From Streptomyces sp. CNQ-509 (GTDB lineage: Bacteria; Actinomycetota; Actinomycetes; Streptomycetales; Streptomycetaceae): 64,000 nucleotides of DNA. Positions 36,009 through 44,795 of this stretch are shown here, piece after piece. The stretch's first letter is position 1, and each line of letters starts with the position of its first letter. Under the pieces are notes generated by a model. That model worked only from the letters and a program-made list of their open reading frames with translations. It searched no databases and had not been told where the DNA came from. The stretch is from the NCBI RefSeq assembly GCF_001011035.1, contig NZ_CP011492.1, positions 7,495,447 to 7,559,446 of the forward strand, written 5' to 3'. A program made the position numbers and the translations under genes.

Positions 36009-37019
36009 TCACTCCTCCGGGCGCGCCCGGCTGGGCTGTACGCGCTTCGGTTCGCCCGCCATCTTCGGGTGGTCCGGCGGGTAGGGCATGTCGCCGTGGC
36101 CGTGGTCCCGCTCCTGCCGCGCGGACAGCTCCAGCAGCGAGGTGATGTCGAAGGCGTGCTCGTCCATGTCCGCGTGTACGTCGCCGACCTCGGCGAAGCG
36201 TTTCACCATGGTCACCAGGTCGAAGTCGTCCGGCTCGGCGGCGTCCACCTCCTCCCAGCGCAGCGGAGCGGAGACGGGCGCATGCGGGTGCGGCCGCACG
36301 GAGTAGGCGGAGGCGATGGTGCGGTCGCGGGCCATCTGGTTGTAGTCGACGAAGACCTTCTCGCCGCGCTCCTCCTTCCACCACGCGGTGGTGACCTGCT
36401 CCGGCATCCGCCGCTCCAGCTCCCGCCCGGCGGCGATCACCGCGCGGCGCACCTGCACGAAGGTCCAGCGCGGCGCGATCGGCACGAACAGGTGCATCCC
36501 GCGGCCGCCGGAGGTCTTCGGCCAGCAGGTGAGCCCGTGTTCGCCGAGGACGGCGCGCATCTCGTACGCGGCGCGCACGGCGTCGGCGTAGTCGGTGCCG
36601 GGCTGCGGGTCGAGGTCGATGCGCAGCTCGTCGGGGTGCTCGGTGTCGCCGCGCCGCACCGGCCACGGGTGGAACGTCAGCGTGCCGTACTGGGCCGCCC
36701 AGACGACCGCCGCCGGCTCGGTGGGGCACATCTCGTCCGCGTACCGGCCGCTGGGGAAGGTGATGCGGGCGGTGGGGATCCAGTCGGGGGTGTTCTTCGG
36801 CGCGCGCTTCTGGAAGAAGGACTCACCGCCTATCCCCTCGGGATAGCGCTCGAGGGTCGTCGGCCGGTCCCGCAGCGCCCGTACGATGCCGTCGCCGACG
36901 GCGACGTAGTACCTCGCGAGGTCGAGCTTCGTGTAGCCCTTCGCCGGGAAGAAGACCCGGTCGGGGCTGGACAGCCGCACTGTTCTGTCGCCCGCCTGGA
37001 GCTGAATCGCTGCACCCAT
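36009..37019 (-). CDS. LigD-type polymerase/primase domain protein
   Basis: A 336-residue stand-alone archaeo-eukaryotic-primase-type polymerase; ATG at 37019, the outer edge of a palindrome. Motifs include SSPDRVFFPAKGYTK at the N-terminus, the catalytic RIDLDPQPG pair of aspartates, SGGRGMHLFVPI and the VFVDYNQMARDRTIASAYS segment. In LigD this domain fills gaps and adds ribonucleotides during Ku-dependent non-homologous end joining. Here it is separate from, and divergent to, an ATP-dependent ligase, the split arrangement common in Streptomyces. No ku gene is in the window. Confidence 0.92.
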   Translation of the reverse strand: MGAAIQLQAGDRTVRLSSPDRVFFPAKGYTKLDLARYYVAVGDGIVRALRDRPTTLERYPEGIGGESFFQKRAPKNTPDWIPTARITFPSGRYADEMCPTEPAAVVWAAQYGTLTFHPWPVRRGDTEHPDELRIDLDPQPGTDYADAVRAAYEMRAVLGEHGLTCWPKTSGGRGMHLFVPIAPRWTFVQVRRAVIAAGRELERRMPEQVTTAWWKEERGEKVFVDYNQMARDRTIASAYSVRPHPHAPVSAPLRWEEVDAAEPDDFDLVTMVKRFAEVGDVHADMDEHAFDITSLLELSARQERDHGHGDMPYPPDHPKMAGEPKRVQPSRARPEE

Positions 37020-37071
37020 GTGCGTAACGGTAAGGCGGATGTCCGAATCCCGCCCTACCGTTACGCACATG
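37017..37071. promoter_or_regulatory. 22-bp-arm palindrome joining two start codons
   Basis: Arms 37017-37038 and 37050-37071 pair at 21 of 22 positions around an 11-base centre. Each arm ends in the ATG of one divergent gene (polymerase at 37019, ligase at 37069), and each gene is preceded by TACCGTTACGCAC, so TACCGT lies at -13 to -8 of both ATGs, as in leaderless promoters. On the plus strand TGTC (37040-37043) lies 12 bases before TACCGT, a partial match to the RecA-independent DNA-damage promoter of actinobacteria. Confidence 0.8.
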
Positions 37072-38154
37072 GATCTGCCGGTGATGCCCCCCGTGAAGCC
37101 GATGCTCGCCAAGCCGCAGAAGAAGCTCCCGCCCGGGATGCTCTACGAGGCGAAGTGGGACGGCTTCCGCGCCATCGTCTTCCGCGACGGCGCCGAGGTC
37201 GAGATCGGCAGCCGCACCGGCAAGCCGCTCACCCGCTACTTCCCCGAGCTGGTCGAGGCGCTCCAGGCCAACCTGCCCGAGCGGTGCGTCCTGGACGGCG
37301 AGATCGTCATCGTGCGCGGCGACCGGCTCGACTTCGACGCCCTCACCGAGCGCATCCACCCCGCGGACTCGCGGGTGCGGATGCTCGCCGAGCAGACCCC
37401 GGCGAGCTTCGTCGCGTTCGACCTGCTGGCCCTCGGCGACGACTCGCTGCTGGACACCGCGCAGTCCGAGCGGCGCGCGGCGCTGCTGCGCGCGCTGGCC
37501 GGCGCCCGGGCGCCCGTGCACATCGCGCCGGCGACGACGGACCTGGCGGTCGCGGGGGAGTGGTTCGAGCAGTACGAGGGCGCCGGGCTCGACGGGATAA
37601 TCGCCAAGCCGGCCGACCTGCCGTACCGGCAGAACGAGCGGGTGCTCGTCAAGGTCAAGCACGAGCGCACGGCGGACGTGGTGCTCGCCGGCTTCCGCTG
37701 GCACAAGTCGGGGCCGGTGGTCGGCTCCCTGCTGCTCGGCATCAACGACGACAAGGGCGTGCTGCAGCATGTGGGGGTGTGCGCGGCGTTCTCGATGACG
37801 CGGCGGGCCGAGCTGGTCGAGGAGCTCGCGCCGCTGCGGATGGAGACGCCCGAGGAGCAGGCGGCGCACCCGTGGGCCGACTGGGCGAAGGAGGAGGCGC
37901 ACGAGTCGGCGCGGCTGCCGGGGGCGCCGAGCCGGTGGAGCGGGCAGAAGGACCTGTCGTGGGTGCCGCTGCGGCCGGAGCGGGTGCTGGAGGTCGCGTA
38001 CGACCACATGGAGAACGGGGCCCGCTTCCGGCACACCGCGCAGTTCCGCCGCTGGCGCCCCGACCGCACGCCGGAGAGCTGCACCTACGAGCAGTTGGAG
38101 GAGCCGGTCACGTACGACCTGAACGAGGTGCTGGCCACCCCCAAGGAGGAGTGA
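37069..38154 (+). CDS. ATP-dependent DNA ligase (LigC/LigD-type)
   Basis: A 361-residue ligase from ATG 37069, likely a leaderless start because no Shine-Dalgarno sequence precedes it. Adenylation lysine Lys29 in YEAKWDGFR, then GSRTGKPLTRYFPE, CVLDGEIV, AFDLLAL, EGLDGIIAK-type motif (GAGLDGIIAKPADLPY) and VLVKVKHERTADVVLAGF, i.e. nucleotidyltransferase motifs I, III, IIIa, IV and V in order, followed by an OB-fold. It should seal nicks left by end-joining or repair together with the divergent polymerase-domain protein. An upstream in-frame ATG (37018) is rejected because it would translate through the palindrome. Confidence 0.94.
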   Translation: MDLPVMPPVKPMLAKPQKKLPPGMLYEAKWDGFRAIVFRDGAEVEIGSRTGKPLTRYFPELVEALQANLPERCVLDGEIVIVRGDRLDFDALTERIHPADSRVRMLAEQTPASFVAFDLLALGDDSLLDTAQSERRAALLRALAGARAPVHIAPATTDLAVAGEWFEQYEGAGLDGIIAKPADLPYRQNERVLVKVKHERTADVVLAGFRWHKSGPVVGSLLLGINDDKGVLQHVGVCAAFSMTRRAELVEELAPLRMETPEEQAAHPWADWAKEEAHESARLPGAPSRWSGQKDLSWVPLRPERVLEVAYDHMENGARFRHTAQFRRWRPDRTPESCTYEQLEEPVTYDLNEVLATPKEE

Positions 38155-38249
38155 GCGGCCGGTTCCCGACGGCCGGACGGAACCTACCGGTCAGCCGGAG
38201 TTGGCCTGGCGGACCCGCCGCCTTCGCCGGCCCCCGGCACCATGTCTCC

Positions 38250-38735
38250 ATGGATGCCACCGCCCTGGCGCGCTCGCTGTTAGAGCCCGTGCCCGCCCAC
38301 CGCACCGCCGGACTCACGGTGCTGCGCGCCATCGACGGTGCCGCCGAGGTCGCCGTGGAGGCCCCCGGTGTGCTCGGGAACGTCATCGGCTCGCTGCACT
38401 CCAGCGGCCTCGCCACCCTCGTCGACGCGGCCGCGCTGGCCGCGATCCTCTCCGCCGGCGACGCGCCCGGCGAACTGGACGGCGTGCTGCCGCTCGGCGC
38501 GTCCGCCTCGTTCGAGTACCTGGCGCCCGCGCGCGGCCGGCTCATCGCCTCCTGCAAGCTCAGCTCGTCCGCCGTCCAGGTGCTGCGCCCCGTGCTCGCC
38601 GGCACCGCGGACCGGGCCCGCATCAGCACCCAGGGCGTGGTGACCGACGAGCGGCACGCGGTGGTGTGCCGCGGCGGCTTCGAGTGGAGCGTCCGCCGCG
38701 TCACCCGGACCGCGAGGATCCGCCCCGGGGGCTGA
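38250..38735 (+). CDS. PaaI/DUF4442-like hotdog-fold thioesterase
   Basis: A 161-residue protein of hotdog-fold type: SLHSSGLATLVDAAALAAILS for the central helix, then strands ending ARISTQGVVTDERHAVVCRGGFEW. Members hydrolyse acyl-CoA or aryl-CoA thioesters, but the catalytic residue is not obvious here, so activity is uncertain. The 11th codon (38280-38282) is TTA, very rare in this genome type, making translation dependent on the bldA tRNA and hence probably growth-phase controlled. It is convergent with the PfpI-family gene. Confidence 0.75.
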   Translation: MDATALARSLLEPVPAHRTAGLTVLRAIDGAAEVAVEAPGVLGNVIGSLHSSGLATLVDAAALAAILSAGDAPGELDGVLPLGASASFEYLAPARGRLIASCKLSSSAVQVLRPVLAGTADRARISTQGVVTDERHAVVCRGGFEWSVRRVTRTARIRPGG

Positions 38736-38755
38736 TCCGGGGGACGCCCGCCGGT

Positions 38756-39301
38756 TCAGCCCTGCGCAGCCTTGGCGAACTCCGCCAGGAACGCCTCGCC
38801 GAACGCCTTCAGGTCGCCCGGCTTGCGGCTGGTGACCAGCGTGTTCGGTCCGTCGGAGCAGATCTGGACCGGTACGTCGACCCAGGTGCCGCCCGCGTTG
38901 CGGATGTCCGTCTGCAGGCTCGGCCAGGAGGTGAGCGTGCGCCCGCGGACGACGTCCGCCTCGACCAGCAGCCACAGGGCGTGGCAGATCGCCGCCACCG
39001 GCTTGCCCGTGCGGAAGAACTCCCGGGCGAAGGAGACGGCGTCCGCGTCCATCCGCAGGAAGTCGGGGTTGGCGACGCCGCCCGGCAGCACCAGCGCGTC
39101 GTACTCGTCGGCGCTGGCGCCGGCGACGACCTGGTCGACCTCGAAGGTGTCCGCCTTGTCCAGATGGTGGAATCCCTGGGCCCGGCCCGGACGGGTGGAG
39201 ACCAGCCGGGGCGTGTGGCCGGCCTCCGTGACGGCCTGCCAGGGCTCGGTGAGCTCGACCTGCTCGACCCCCTCGGGGGCGACGAGGAATGCGATGCGCA
39301 T
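38756..39301 (-). CDS. DJ-1/PfpI family protein
   Basis: A 181-residue class-I-amidotransferase-like protein. The nucleophile elbow is AAICHALWLL (Cys followed by His), the acidic partner lies in the N-terminal VAPEGVEQVELTEP segment, and the C-terminus has TSRKPGDLKAFGEAFL, all standard for bacterial PfpI/YhbO-type proteins proposed to act as glyoxalase, deglycase or stress chaperone. It is complete and transcribed leftward. Confidence 0.92.
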   Translation of the reverse strand: MRIAFLVAPEGVEQVELTEPWQAVTEAGHTPRLVSTRPGRAQGFHHLDKADTFEVDQVVAGASADEYDALVLPGGVANPDFLRMDADAVSFAREFFRTGKPVAAICHALWLLVEADVVRGRTLTSWPSLQTDIRNAGGTWVDVPVQICSDGPNTLVTSRKPGDLKAFGEAFLAEFAKAAQG

Positions 39302-39518
39302 ACGGGCACGTCCTTTCGACGATCATGGTGGTCACCGGTCACGGCGCATGCTGCCGATGATCACCTCCGATCTCCGCGCGGGCGTGCGACCCGCGGGTAC
39401 CCGGCGTGGCGCGATCGCACACGCCCGCGCCGACAGCCGGGGGCATCCGAGGTCGCAGGGGAGTGCACCGCCCGGCGCGTCGTGGACGGAGGGGACCGGC
39501 GCCCGCGAGGATGGGGGC

Positions 39519-40532
39519 ATGGGAGCCACGCCGCCGACGTCCATGCGGGCCTGGGTCGTCACCGCGAAGGGCCGGCTGGAGCCGGTGGAGCTGCCGGTGC
39601 CCGAGCCGGGGCCCGACGAACTGCTGGTCCGGGTCGAGGCGTGCGGCGTGTGCCGTACGGACCTGCACGTCCGCGACCACGACCTCCCGCCGCACAAGAC
39701 GCCGGTCGTGCCCGGCCACGAGGCGGTCGGCGAGGTCGTCGCGGCCGGAGCCGCCGCCGAACGGCGCATCGGATCCCGCGTGGGCATCCCCTGGCTGCGC
39801 CACACCTGCGGACAGTGCCGCTGGTGCGAGCGGGGCCAGGAGAACCTGTGCCCCTTCTCGCGCTACACCGGCTGGGACGCGGACGGCGGTTACGCCGAAT
39901 ACGCCGTGGTGCCCGCCCCGTACGCCTACGCGCTGCCCAAGGAGCCCGCCGCCGAGGACCTGGCACCGCTGCTGTGCGCCGGGATCATCGGCTACCGCGC
40001 GCTGCGCCTGGCGCACCTGCCGCCCGGCGGCCGGCTCGGCCTCTACGGCTTCGGCGGCTCCGCGCACCTGACCGCCCAGCTCGCCCTCGCCGAGGGCGCC
40101 GAGGTGCACGTGCGCACCCGCTCCCGGGCGGCGCAGCGGCTCGCGCTGGAACTGGGCGCCGCGACCGCGGCGGGGGCCGACGAGCCGGCGCTGGAGCCGT
40201 TCGACTCGGCGGTGCTCTTCGCGCCCGCCGGCGAGCTGGTGCCGGTCGCGCTGGAGGCGCTGGACGCCGGCGGGACGCTCAGCGTGGCGGGCATCCACCT
40301 CACCACCATTCCGGAGCTGGACTACGAGCGGCACCTCTTCCGCGAGCGGGTACTGCGCAGCGTCACCGCCAACACCCGCGCCGACGGCCGGGAGTTCCTC
40401 GCCGCCGCGGCCGCGCACGGGGTGCGTCCGACCGTCACCCCCTACCCCTTCGACCGGGCGGACGAGGCGCTCGACGACCTGGCGGCGGACCGGGTCAGGG
40501 GCGCGGCGGTGCTGCGGATGGACGCGGGCTGA
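39519..40532 (+). CDS. Zinc-dependent alcohol dehydrogenase
   Basis: A 337-residue medium-chain dehydrogenase. ATG 39519 is taken because purine-rich sequence precedes it; MRAW at 39543 is an alternative start. Catalytic zinc ligands are in CGVCRTDLH and PGHEAVGE, and the structural zinc cysteines in CGQCRWCERGQENLC. The cofactor loop reads YGFGGSAHLTAQLA, in place of the more usual GxGGLG. The overall pattern (ENLCPFSRYTGWDADGGYAEY) is that of AdhA-type enzymes that interconvert primary alcohols and aldehydes with NAD(P). It is monocistronic and convergent with the DUF3048 gene. Confidence 0.92.
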   Translation: MGATPPTSMRAWVVTAKGRLEPVELPVPEPGPDELLVRVEACGVCRTDLHVRDHDLPPHKTPVVPGHEAVGEVVAAGAAAERRIGSRVGIPWLRHTCGQCRWCERGQENLCPFSRYTGWDADGGYAEYAVVPAPYAYALPKEPAAEDLAPLLCAGIIGYRALRLAHLPPGGRLGLYGFGGSAHLTAQLALAEGAEVHVRTRSRAAQRLALELGAATAAGADEPALEPFDSAVLFAPAGELVPVALEALDAGGTLSVAGIHLTTIPELDYERHLFRERVLRSVTANTRADGREFLAAAAAHGVRPTVTPYPFDRADEALDDLAADRVRGAAVLRMDAG

Positions 40533-40565
40533 GGGCGCGTACGACGGGAGAGGTGCCCGGCGCGG

Positions 40566-41588
40566 TCAGCCGCGGGGCACGTACACGACCCACACCTGGC
40601 CCTCCGCCACCGGCATCGGCTCGCCGTCCGGCGTCGTGAACACCGTGCGGTCCGCCTCCGTCGGGCGGTCCCACTCGGCGGCGTACGCGCGGCCGTCGCG
40701 CAGCACCGTCGCGTCGCCGGAGCCGACGGTCTCGGTGAACGGCGAGTTGTTGCCCCACCGGTCGCCGAACCCGCCCTTGCGGATGGTCGTCTCCTGGAGC
40801 ACCACCGTCGGCGGCGCGAGCCGCGTGCCGCCGCTGGTGGCGGGCGTGCCGTCCATGGAGACCTCCCAGCCGCGGCGCTCGGCCGACCAGTCGAAGGTGA
40901 AGCTCGCGGCCGGCATCTCCACGGTGCGCGTGCCGGTCTTCCGGCCGCCGGCCGGGGCCTCGCCGGTCCCGTAGAGCGACGCGGCGTCCATGCCGGCGAG
41001 TTCGGGGGCGGCGTCGGTGACGCGCTCGGAGCGCAGGTACAGGTTGTGGGGTATGGGGCGGTCGGTGCCGCGGAAGTACGCGCCGGGCAGTTGCTCGGGC
41101 GGCACGGGGCGCAGCGGGGCGCTGTTGATGTACGGCTTGAGCCTGGACTGCGCGCCGGAGTACGCGAGGACGGGGTCGTCGTACTGCGCGAGGAGCTCCA
41201 GGTCCGTCTCGCGGGCGCTGCGCACCGGCCCGACGACGTCGGGGAGCCCGGAGGCGTAGACGGCGAGGAACCGGCTGATGCCGGCCTCGACGCGCTCCAC
41301 GTGCACGACGTCGGCCTCTTCCAGGCCGGTGTGCGGCCGGGCGGCCGCGGCGTTGTCCAGCTTCACGCCGAGCACCGGGCCCTCGGGCGGGGGCGGCTCG
41401 TCGGCGGGTGCGGGCGTGGGCGAGGGGGACGCGGCCGGGGAGACGGGGGAGGAGCGGGCCTGGGGGCGGTGCGCCCTTTCCTCGGTGCCGCCGTGCGACC
41501 GGGCGAACAGCACCGCGGCGACGGCGACCGCGGGCACCAGGAGCGCCGCCGCTGCGGCCGCGTGCTTCTTCTTCAACGAACCCCCCAC
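40566..41588 (-). CDS. DUF3048-family secreted protein
   Basis: A 340-residue protein starting at GTG 41588 with a lysine-rich start and one hydrophobic segment (AAAALLVPAVAVAAVLFA), then a Pro/Ser/Ala linker and a globular domain: GVKLDNAAAARPHTGLEEADVVHVERVEAGISRFLAVY, GPVRSARETDLELL and, at the C-terminus, WGNNSPFTETVGSGDATVLRDGR. This matches the YerB/DUF3048 family of membrane-anchored extracytoplasmic proteins, whose role is poorly known. No operon partner is evident. Confidence 0.87.
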   Translation of the reverse strand: MGGSLKKKHAAAAAALLVPAVAVAAVLFARSHGGTEERAHRPQARSSPVSPAASPSPTPAPADEPPPPEGPVLGVKLDNAAAARPHTGLEEADVVHVERVEAGISRFLAVYASGLPDVVGPVRSARETDLELLAQYDDPVLAYSGAQSRLKPYINSAPLRPVPPEQLPGAYFRGTDRPIPHNLYLRSERVTDAAPELAGMDAASLYGTGEAPAGGRKTGTRTVEMPAASFTFDWSAERRGWEVSMDGTPATSGGTRLAPPTVVLQETTIRKGGFGDRWGNNSPFTETVGSGDATVLRDGRAYAAEWDRPTEADRTVFTTPDGEPMPVAEGQVWVVYVPRG

Positions 41589-41641
41589 TCGGCGTACTAC
41601 CGATGACCTACCCGCCCCGGCCGCCCTCTACCGCGGCGGAG

Positions 41642-42100
41642 CTAGCGCAGCAACTGGTCGGCGACGACGAACGCGAAGCCGGCGGCCAGCACCGCCATCG
41701 CGACCCGGGTGCGGCCCGCGCGGCTGAGCATGATGGCGGTACCGGAGAGGATGAGCGCGCCGCCGTAGAGCGCGAACGTCAGCAGCGACGCCTCCGTCCG
41801 GAACCGCACCACCATCGCCACGCCGACGGCCACCATCACGCCCGCCGAGGTCAGGGCTCGTACGCGGCGCGCCTGCCGCGGCGTGAGCCGGGGCGGCGGC
41901 GGCTCTTCGCCGTCCTCGCCCTCCTCGCCGTCGAGCGGGCCGGGCAGTCCCGCCGTCTCATCGGAGTCACCGGCGCCGGGCGTGTGGAGGTCGCCCGTGT
42001 CGGTGCCGGCCGCGGCTATACCGGTCTTTCCGGCGTTTCCGGTCTTTTCGGTCTCATCGAGGCCCGTGTCGTCGATGTCCGTGTCGTCGCGGGAGGTCAT
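41642..42100 (-). CDS. Small membrane protein, acidic N-terminus
   Basis: A 152-residue protein from ATG 42100. The first 75 residues are strongly acidic and Gly/Thr-rich, probably disordered; a basic patch (LTPRQARRVRAL) leads into three membrane segments (VMVAVGVAMVVRF, LLTFALYGGALILSGTAIML, VAMAVLAAGFAFVVADQLL). Function unknown; similar three-helix proteins are frequent in Streptomyces genomes. It is followed, 53 bases later on the same strand, by the DUF3048 gene. Confidence 0.75.
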   Translation of the reverse strand: MTSRDDTDIDDTGLDETEKTGNAGKTGIAAAGTDTGDLHTPGAGDSDETAGLPGPLDGEEGEDGEEPPPPRLTPRQARRVRALTSAGVMVAVGVAMVVRFRTEASLLTFALYGGALILSGTAIMLSRAGRTRVAMAVLAAGFAFVVADQLLR

Positions 42101-42207
42101 GTGCGCCGAGCGTAGTCGCCCGGCCGCGGCGCGGGAGGGGCGGGCCGCGATCCGGCCCGGGATTGAGCGGGCATTGCCGCGCCCGCGGGTGCCCGCGGGA
42201 GCGGACG

Positions 42208-42690
42208 CTACGTGCGGCCCTCGTCCTCCTGCGCCGCGCGCAGCGGCTCGGCGGACGGCATCCAGTCGGCCCGTACGACCGGGAAGCCGGCCTTCTCGTA
42301 CGCCTGGCAGACGAGTTCGTCGTCGTCCACGACCACCGCGACGGTCCGCCCGCGGGCCACCCGGCGCAGCAGCTCGGGCTTCGCCACCCGGGCCGGCCGC
42401 CGGTCGCCTGCGCGGCGCATCCACAGCGGGCCCTCGGGCAGGCCGTGGGCGGCGAGCCAGGCCACGGTGTCCCCGCGGGTGCGCTCCGGGCGGCCGGTGA
42501 CGTAGGAGACCTCGCAGGTCCCGGCCCATCGGAGGGCGAGCGCCACGCCCTCGGGCAGCGGCGGATCGAGAGGGGCCGCGCGGAAGAAGCCGTCCCAGTC
42601 CTTGGGGGAGGACGCGAGGTGGTGCAGCCGGTGCCGGGTGTCGGTGAGGGTGCCGTCCAGGTCGAACACCGCAAGGTCTCGCTTCGCCAC
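42208..42690 (-). CDS. HAD-superfamily phosphatase, PNKP-like
   Basis: A 160-residue protein with the HAD motif I FDLDGTLTDT, motif II in SYVTGRPE, and motif III/IV around VAKPELLRRVARGRTVAVVVDDDELV. The order resembles the phosphatase half of bacterial polynucleotide kinase-phosphatases and small stand-alone HAD phosphatases. The substrate cannot be inferred. It is divergent from the propeller-like protein gene. Confidence 0.82.
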   Translation of the reverse strand: MAKRDLAVFDLDGTLTDTRHRLHHLASSPKDWDGFFRAAPLDPPLPEGVALALRWAGTCEVSYVTGRPERTRGDTVAWLAAHGLPEGPLWMRRAGDRRPARVAKPELLRRVARGRTVAVVVDDDELVCQAYEKAGFPVVRADWMPSAEPLRAAQEDEGRT

Positions 42691-42771
42691 GCCGCCAGCC
42701 TACGGGCGCCCGCGGGCAGCGTCCCACGGGGTGCCTTACGGATCACCGGCCACGCCCGTTACCGTGCCCCG

Positions 42772-44061
42772 ATGGAGCGACGCCAGACCGCCGGCGCCGG
42801 GATAGCCCTCGCCCTGCTGCTCGTCGTGGGTCTCGTCGTCGTGCTCACCGACGACGACTCCGGCGATGCCGCCGGGGCCTGTACGGGCCTGGCCGTCTCC
42901 GGCTGGAGCGCCGACGCCGCGACGACGGACGAGTTCGCGCGCTACGGCGACGACGCCGCCCGCACGGACGACTGGACCGGCGGCGACGGCAACCACTCCG
43001 TCCGGCTGCCCGACGGCCGCACCCTGTGGCTGGTCTCCGACCCGTACCTCGGCCGGGTCCAGCCGCCGCCCAACAAGCAGGGCCAGCCGCACGCCTGGCG
43101 CGACACCTCCCTCGGCACCCCCGCGTGGACCCGCAACGCCGCCCTCGTCATGTCCCCGGACGGCCGGCTCGAACGCACCCTCCTCGGCGGGGCCCCCGGC
43201 GCGCCCGCCTCCCTCTTCCCCGAACCCGGCGCCCCGGTGCGGCAGTGGCGCTGGCCGGTGCACGCCGTGGTGGAGCCGCGGGCGCCCGGCTCCGCCGAGC
43301 AGGTGCTGCGGGTGCTCCTCTGGCACCGGCAGGAGGCGCAGCAGCCGTGGATCTACGGCGTGCCGCTGGCCACCGAGGTCGCCACGCTCTCGCTGCCCGA
43401 CCTGCGGTTGGAGGGCATCACCCAGGTCGACGACCAGTCGCGGGTCGCCGACCCCGCCGACCGCCTCGTCTACGGCGCGGCGGCGGTGCGGCGAGGGGAC
43501 TTCACGTACGTGTGGGGCGGCACCGACGGCCGCACCCCCGAGCAGGCCGAGCGCAGCTCCCGCGCGCACCTCGCGCGGGTGCCGGTGGGCCGGCTCGGGG
43601 ACCGGTCGGCGTGGCGGTACTGGGACGGCGAGCGGTGGAGCCGGGAGGCGGCCAGCTCCCGGCCGGTGCTGGGGGACGGCGGACGCAAGGGCGTCGGCAG
43701 CGCGTTCAGCGTCGTGCGGCAGGGGGACACCTGGGTGCTCTTCACGATGGACGCGGGCGGGCCGGGCGGCAGCGGGCTGACGACCGTCGCGTCGTACTGG
43801 GCGTGCCGGCCGGAGGGCCCGTGGCACGGGCCGGACAAGGCGTTCACCGCGCCGCTGCCCGAGGACGCGGCCGGCGGCTCCGGCGCCGCCGCGTACAACC
43901 CGCAGGCGCATCCGGGCGTCGGCTCCGGCGACGGGCTGCTCCTCGGCTACGACGTCAACTGGCTGGACGCCTCGGCCGACGACGTCTCCGCCAACGTGCA
44001 CCGCAACGTCGCCCTGTACCGCCCGCGGTTCGTCCGCCTGCATCTCGATACGGTGAAGTGA
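42772..44061 (+). CDS. Secreted/anchored propeller-like protein (DUF4185/5005-like)
   Basis: A 429-residue protein with an N-terminal signal anchor (AGIALALLLVVGLVVVLTDDD). The rest shows repeated short beta-rich units with Asp/Trp clusters (GNHSVRLPDGRTLWLVSDPYLG, RNAALVMSPDGRLERTLLGG, DFTYVWGGTDGR, GDTWVLFTMDAGG), typical of five-bladed propellers related to glycoside hydrolase family 43-like and DUF4185 proteins. Whether it binds or cleaves a glycan is not clear. The next gene begins at ATGA overlapping its stop, so the two were meant to be cotranslated. Confidence 0.75.
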   Translation: MERRQTAGAGIALALLLVVGLVVVLTDDDSGDAAGACTGLAVSGWSADAATTDEFARYGDDAARTDDWTGGDGNHSVRLPDGRTLWLVSDPYLGRVQPPPNKQGQPHAWRDTSLGTPAWTRNAALVMSPDGRLERTLLGGAPGAPASLFPEPGAPVRQWRWPVHAVVEPRAPGSAEQVLRVLLWHRQEAQQPWIYGVPLATEVATLSLPDLRLEGITQVDDQSRVADPADRLVYGAAAVRRGDFTYVWGGTDGRTPEQAERSSRAHLARVPVGRLGDRSAWRYWDGERWSREAASSRPVLGDGGRKGVGSAFSVVRQGDTWVLFTMDAGGPGGSGLTTVASYWACRPEGPWHGPDKAFTAPLPEDAAGGSGAAAYNPQAHPGVGSGDGLLLGYDVNWLDASADDVSANVHRNVALYRPRFVRLHLDTVK

Positions 44062-44710
44062 TGAGGACGGACGAGGCGGCGGATCCCGGAGACGGCCCGC
44101 CCGCCGTCGACTTCTGGTTCGACCCCGTGTGCCCCTGGACGTGGACGACGGCCGCTGGCTGACGGAGGTGCCGCTGCTCACCGGCATCCGGGTGCGCTGG
44201 CGGGTCATGAGCCTGGCGGTCCGGGGCGAGGGCCGCGAGGTCAACCCCGAGGATCCCGAGGGGGAGTGGGGCGACTACCTCCGGCAGCCGGTGCGGGTCT
44301 GCGCCGCCGTCGCCGGGCACCACGGGTCCGACGCCCTCGGCCGCTACTACGCGGCGCTGGCCGTAAGGCTGCACGAGCGCGGCGAGTGGGACGGCCTCAC
44401 CCGTGCGCTCGACGACACCGGGCTCCCCGCGGAACTGGCCGCGGCCGCCGAGTCGGAGGCGTACGACGAGGCGTTACGCGCCTCGCACGCCGAGGGCATC
44501 GCGCTGGTCGGCACCGACGTCGGCAGCCCTGTCCTCGCCGTCACCCCGCCCGGCGGCGCCCGCTTCGCCTTCTTCGGCCCCGTCGTCTCGCCCGCGCCGC
44601 GCGGCGCCGACGCGCTGCGGCTGTGGGACGGGCTGCTGACGCTGGGCGGCGTGCCCGGCCTGTACGAGATCAAGCGCACCCGCACCCGCGCGATGCCGTC
44701 GTTCGACTGA
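44061..44710 (+). pseudogene. DsbA-family (mycothiol-linked) gene with frameshift
   Basis: The ATG at 44061 opens a frame encoding AVDFWFDPVCPWTWTT, the start of the DsbA/FrnE-like family that includes the mycothiol-dependent nitroreductase, but it stops at 44162. The remainder of the family fold (GRWLTEVPLL, RWRVMSLAV, VGTDVGSPVLAVTPPGG, to 44710) continues in the frame reached by a one-base loss near 44150, immediately after the CPW motif. A GTG at 44129 could restart translation but would lose the first strand and the catalytic cysteine. The distal part also carries a rare TTA codon (44474-44476). It is either a recent pseudogene or a sequencing error. Confidence 0.78.
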
Positions 44711-44736
44711 CCGCCGCCCGGCCGGCCGGGCGGCGG
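44711..44736. terminator. 26-bp perfect palindrome after stop
   Basis: Starts at the base after the stop of the frameshifted DsbA-family gene. Two 13-base arms of CCGCCGCCCGGCC type are perfectly complementary, so a long GC stem forms. It probably ends transcription before the HEAT-like gene at 44796. Confidence 0.75.
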
Positions 44737-44795
44737 TCCGGCTCGTACAGGAATTCGGCGCCGGAGCGGCCACCGGCACGGAACAATGCCGTCCC

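Noticed and set aside
37018..37068. Upstream in-frame ATG for the DNA ligase
   Set aside because: It would translate the promoter palindrome and give a 17-residue extension absent from the family.
44129..44710. GTG restart as the true start of the DsbA-family gene
   Set aside because: It would remove the first beta strand and the catalytic CPW motif, which are visible just upstream in another frame.
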